Shown here piece by piece: positions 41,777 to 44,211 of a DNA stretch of 44,211 nucleotides. The notes under the pieces were generated by a model, which worked only from the letters and a program-made list of their open reading frames with translations, had not been told where the DNA came from and searched no databases. How positions within the stretch are numbered: position 1 is the first letter of the stretch; each line of letters starts with the position of its first letter. Source of the DNA: an uncultured Campylobacter sp. (GTDB taxonomy: Bacteria > Campylobacterota > Campylobacteria > Campylobacterales > Campylobacteraceae); NCBI RefSeq assembly GCF_938039245.1, contig NZ_CALHVN010000041.1, positions 1 through 44,211 of the forward strand, read 5' to 3'. A program made the translations under genes and the position numbers.

Positions 41777-44211
41777 TCAATCGACCGCTCCCAAATTCGC
41801 TAGCTCGCTATCTACCTTTTCTAGCTTTTGCGTAGCGCTAGCTAGCCCTTCGCGGTTGGCTTCGACTACGGCTTGCGGGGCGGAGGCTACGAATTTCTCG
41901 TTGTTTAGCATGCTTGATAGCTTTGCTATCTCTTTTTCTAGTTTGGTTTTTTGTGACCGCAGTCGCATGATAACAGCGCTCATGTCCACGCCTTCAAGAG
42001 GTACGAAGACTTCTAAATTTTCGCTCACGTCGCGCGCGGCGTTTTCTATTTTAGCGTCGCAAAACTCGATCTGTTCGCACTTAGCTAGCAGCAAGATGTA
42101 GTTTGTCGCCTCGGTCAAATTTTCATTTCCGTTTAGCTTGATGAAAGCTTTTGGGATTTTTGAGTTGCCTTGCTCGATGGTCGCCTTTGCGCGGCGGATT
42201 GCGACGATGGCTTCGATCACCAGCTCAAAGGTCTTTTCTATTTGCAAGTCGCGCTCGTTAGCCTGCGGATACGCCTCTATCATGATCGAGCTTGCGTTTT
42301 CTAAATTTGAACCGCTAAGCTCGTGGAAAAGGTACTCGGAGATAAACGGCATGAACGGGCTAAGTAGCCTCATCGCCTCTTTAAATATCGCTCCAAGCTC
42401 CCTTACGCTGCCTTTATCGGCTTTGCTAAGCTCGATGCCCCAGTCGCAAAACTCGTCCCATAAAAATTTATAAATCGCGTTTGCCGCGTCGTTAAAGCGG
42501 TAGGCGTCGATGTTCTCTCGCACTTCGCGCACGCACTCGTTAAAGCGGCTTAGTATGTATTTGCCAAGCTTTGTTTCGATTTTCGCGTCGCTTAAATTTG
42601 CAAATTTGGACTCGTTTAGCAGCAGGTATTTGCTCGCGTTGTAAAGCTTGTTCGTAAAATTTCGCACGAGCTTCATCTTTTCGTCGCTTAGCTTTATGTC
42701 GCGCCCCTGCACGGCTAGCAGCGCAAGCGTAAAGCGCAGTATATCGGCGCTGTACTCCTCGATGCTAACGAGCGGATCGATGACGTTGCCTAGGCTCTTG
42801 CTCATCTTTCTGCCTTGCTCGTCTTTAACCAAAGCGTGCAGGTAGATATCGTCAAACGGCAGCTTGCCCAGCGCGTTTTCGCCCTGAAACATCATCCTAG
42901 CTACCCAGAAAAATAAAATATCAAAGCCGGTGATTAGCAGGTTGTTTGGGTAAAATTCCGCCAAATCGCCCTCAAACCACTTCTCGTTTTTTAGCTCCTC
43001 GCCGTTACCCCAGCCAAGCGTGCTAAACGGCCAAAGTCCCGAGCTAAACCAGGTATCAAGGACGTCCGGGTCTTGATGGAAATTTGCGCTTTTGCACTTT
43101 GGGCACTGCGTCGGTTCGCCTTCGTCCGCCCACTCGTGTCCGCACTCATTACAGTAAAATACCGGGATCTGATGTCCCCACCATAGCTGGCGCGAGATAC
43201 ACCAGTCGCGAAGCTCGCGCATCCAGGCGTTAAAGCTGTTTATCCAGTGAGCCGGGTAAAATTTGGCTAAGCCTTCGCCGACCTTTGCGATCGCATCGTC
43301 CGCGATCTGTTTTTTGACAAACCACTGCTTTGAGATGTATGGCTCGACGACGTTTTTGCAGCGGTAGCAGTAGCCGACTTGATTTTCGTAGTCTTCGATC
43401 TTCTCGACGTTTCCGAGCTTTTCTAGCTCTGCTACGATGACGTCTCTAGCCTCAAGTCTTTCTAGCCCCTTAAACTGCGCACACTGCTCGTTTAGGATGC
43501 CTTTTTCGTCAAAAACGGTGATAAATTTTAGATCATGCCTCTTGCCGACCTCGTAATCGTTAGTGTCGTGCGCCGGGGTGACTTTCACAAGACCCGTTCC
43601 AAACTCCATATCGACGTGCTCGTCGGCGATAATCTTTATCTCGCGACCGATTATCGGCAGGATGACTTTTTTGCCGATCAAATTTTTATAGCGTTCGTCG
43701 TTTGGGTTTACCATGACGGCAGTGTCGCCGAAGTAGGTCTCCGGCCTTGTCGTCGCCACGACGATAAATTTATCTTGTTCTCCCGCAAGGTAGTATCTCA
43801 AATGATAAAGCTTGCCTTTATTTTCCTTATGCTCGACCTCGATGTCGCTGAGCGCGCCGTCGTGCGTACACCAGTTTATCATGTAGTTTTCGCGTACGAT
43901 GAGACCTTTTTCGTAGAGATTTACGAAGGCTTTTTTGACCGCTTTTCTTAGCCCCTCATCCATAGTAAATCTTTGGCGCGACCATGCTGGAGAGATGCCT
44001 AGTTTTCGCATCTGATGTACGATCATGCCGCCGCTTTTTTCTTTCCATTCCCAGACTTTTTCTACGAATTTTTCGCGTCCGAGCTCTTCTTTTTTGATGC
44101 CTTGGGTTAGGAGCTGCTTTTCAACGACGTTTTGCGTGGCGATACCCGCATGATCAAGGCCCGGCTGCCACAGCGTTAAATTGCCGATGGCTGACAAAGC
44201 TCGTGAAGCTC
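41777..44211 (-). CDS. valS: Valyl-tRNA synthetase, 5' end outside the window
   Basis: At least 806 residues of the class I synthetase are present; the N-terminus with the HIGH-type motif lies beyond the window edge. Visible: TLWQPGLDHAGIATQNVVEK, VEVEH-type insertion, editing domain TTRPETYFGDTAVMVNP, DTWFSSGLWPFSTLGW, the KMSKS motif (GRKMSKSLGNV) at about two thirds, the anticodon-binding domain and the C-terminal coiled coil (LRSQKTKLEKEIAKLSSMLN). It charges tRNA-Val and edits Thr. The last few residues at the window edge do not match family expectation well, so the frame there should be checked. Confidence 0.95.
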   Translation of the reverse strand, partial: ASRALSAIGNLTLWQPGLDHAGIATQNVVEKQLLTQGIKKEELGREKFVEKVWEWKEKSGGMIVHQMRKLGISPAWSRQRFTMDEGLRKAVKKAFVNLYEKGLIVRENYMINWCTHDGALSDIEVEHKENKGKLYHLRYYLAGEQDKFIVVATTRPETYFGDTAVMVNPNDERYKNLIGKKVILPIIGREIKIIADEHVDMEFGTGLVKVTPAHDTNDYEVGKRHDLKFITVFDEKGILNEQCAQFKGLERLEARDVIVAELEKLGNVEKIEDYENQVGYCYRCKNVVEPYISKQWFVKKQIADDAIAKVGEGLAKFYPAHWINSFNAWMRELRDWCISRQLWWGHQIPVFYCNECGHEWADEGEPTQCPKCKSANFHQDPDVLDTWFSSGLWPFSTLGWGNGEELKNEKWFEGDLAEFYPNNLLITGFDILFFWVARMMFQGENALGKLPFDDIYLHALVKDEQGRKMSKSLGNVIDPLVSIEEYSADILRFTLALLAVQGRDIKLSDEKMKLVRNFTNKLYNASKYLLLNESKFANLSDAKIETKLGKYILSRFNECVREVRENIDAYRFNDAANAIYKFLWDEFCDWGIELSKADKGSVRELGAIFKEAMRLLSPFMPFISEYLFHELSGSNLENASSIMIEAYPQANERDLQIEKTFELVIEAIVAIRRAKATIEQGNSKIPKAFIKLNGNENLTEATNYILLLAKCEQIEFCDAKIENAARDVSENLEVFVPLEGVDMSAVIMRLRSQKTKLEKEIAKLSSMLNNEKFVASAPQAVVEANREGLASATQKLEKVDSELANLGAVD

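Noticed and set aside
44195..44197. TTG as the real start of valS
   Set aside because: The protein would lack the N-terminal HIGH region; the gene simply continues past the window edge.
1..44211. CRISPR array, rRNA or insertion sequence
   Set aside because: No regular spaced repeats, no rRNA signatures and no transposase frames seen.

Overview
The window is a chromosomal segment of an epsilonproteobacterium, most likely a Campylobacter of the moderate-GC group that includes C. concisus, C. curvus, C. rectus and C. showae. Three things point there: blocks of gene order familiar from Campylobacter (era-hslU-hslV-rplI-argG, then S4 protein-tsaE-lptB-rpoN; J-domain protein-bpt-small ORF-pycA), the cts transformation operon, and the very frequent AAATTT words in non-coding DNA. 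The genus call is an inference from remembered family sequences and synteny, not from a search.

Layout. 1-3.7 kb: an accessory patch with two ankyrin proteins, a very small ORF, a 51-codon ORF interrupted by a C9 tract (possible phase variation) and a secreted-protein gene broken by a frameshift. 3.8-6.0 kb: a PiT phosphate transporter and a YqeY-like protein. 6.0-7.26 kb: gene-poor DNA that looks like decayed coding sequence, closed by a strong hairpin. 7.26-18.0 kb: one long minus-strand operon carrying, in transcription order, MshI-, MshJ-, MshK-, MshL-, MshM-, MshN-, MshE- and MshG-like proteins, i.e. the order of the MSHA type IV pilus operon. In Campylobacter this is the Cts natural-transformation machine. 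A CetB-like PAS protein and a soluble chemoreceptor follow in the same direction. 18.1-25.3 kb: housekeeping genes (ribosome maturation GTPase, HslUV protease, L9, arginine synthesis, tRNA t6A modification, LPS export, sigma-54). 25.4-29.4 kb: a membrane protein, J-domain protein, leucyl/aminoacyl transferase and biotin carboxylase (pycA).

29.8-35.8 kb: a 5.9-kb integrated element sits in the 3' end of an intact tRNA-Arg(GCG) gene and is bounded by 16-bp direct repeats. It carries a tyrosine integrase (frameshifted), a small possible DNA-binding protein, an HUH rolling-circle Rep, a coiled-coil protein, a relaxase-like mobilization protein (nonsense plus frameshift), a palindrome cluster that could be oriT or an operator, and a strongly folded non-coding block. 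It has no cargo, structural phage genes or mating-channel genes, so it reads as a small integrative mobilizable element that is either decaying or affected by sequencing errors.

36-40.6 kb: a methionine ABC uptake locus, metN-metI followed by three tandem metQ paralogues. A 19-codon Met-containing mini-ORF and a long hairpin lie between metI and the first metQ, and 39-nt repeats separate the metQ copies. 40.7-44.2 kb: meso-diaminopimelate dehydrogenase and a valyl-tRNA synthetase cut by the window edge.

The most interesting candidates are the tRNA-Arg element, the MSHA-ordered transformation operon with attached energy-taxis genes, the poly-C mini-ORF, and the possible leader/hairpin control of metQ.
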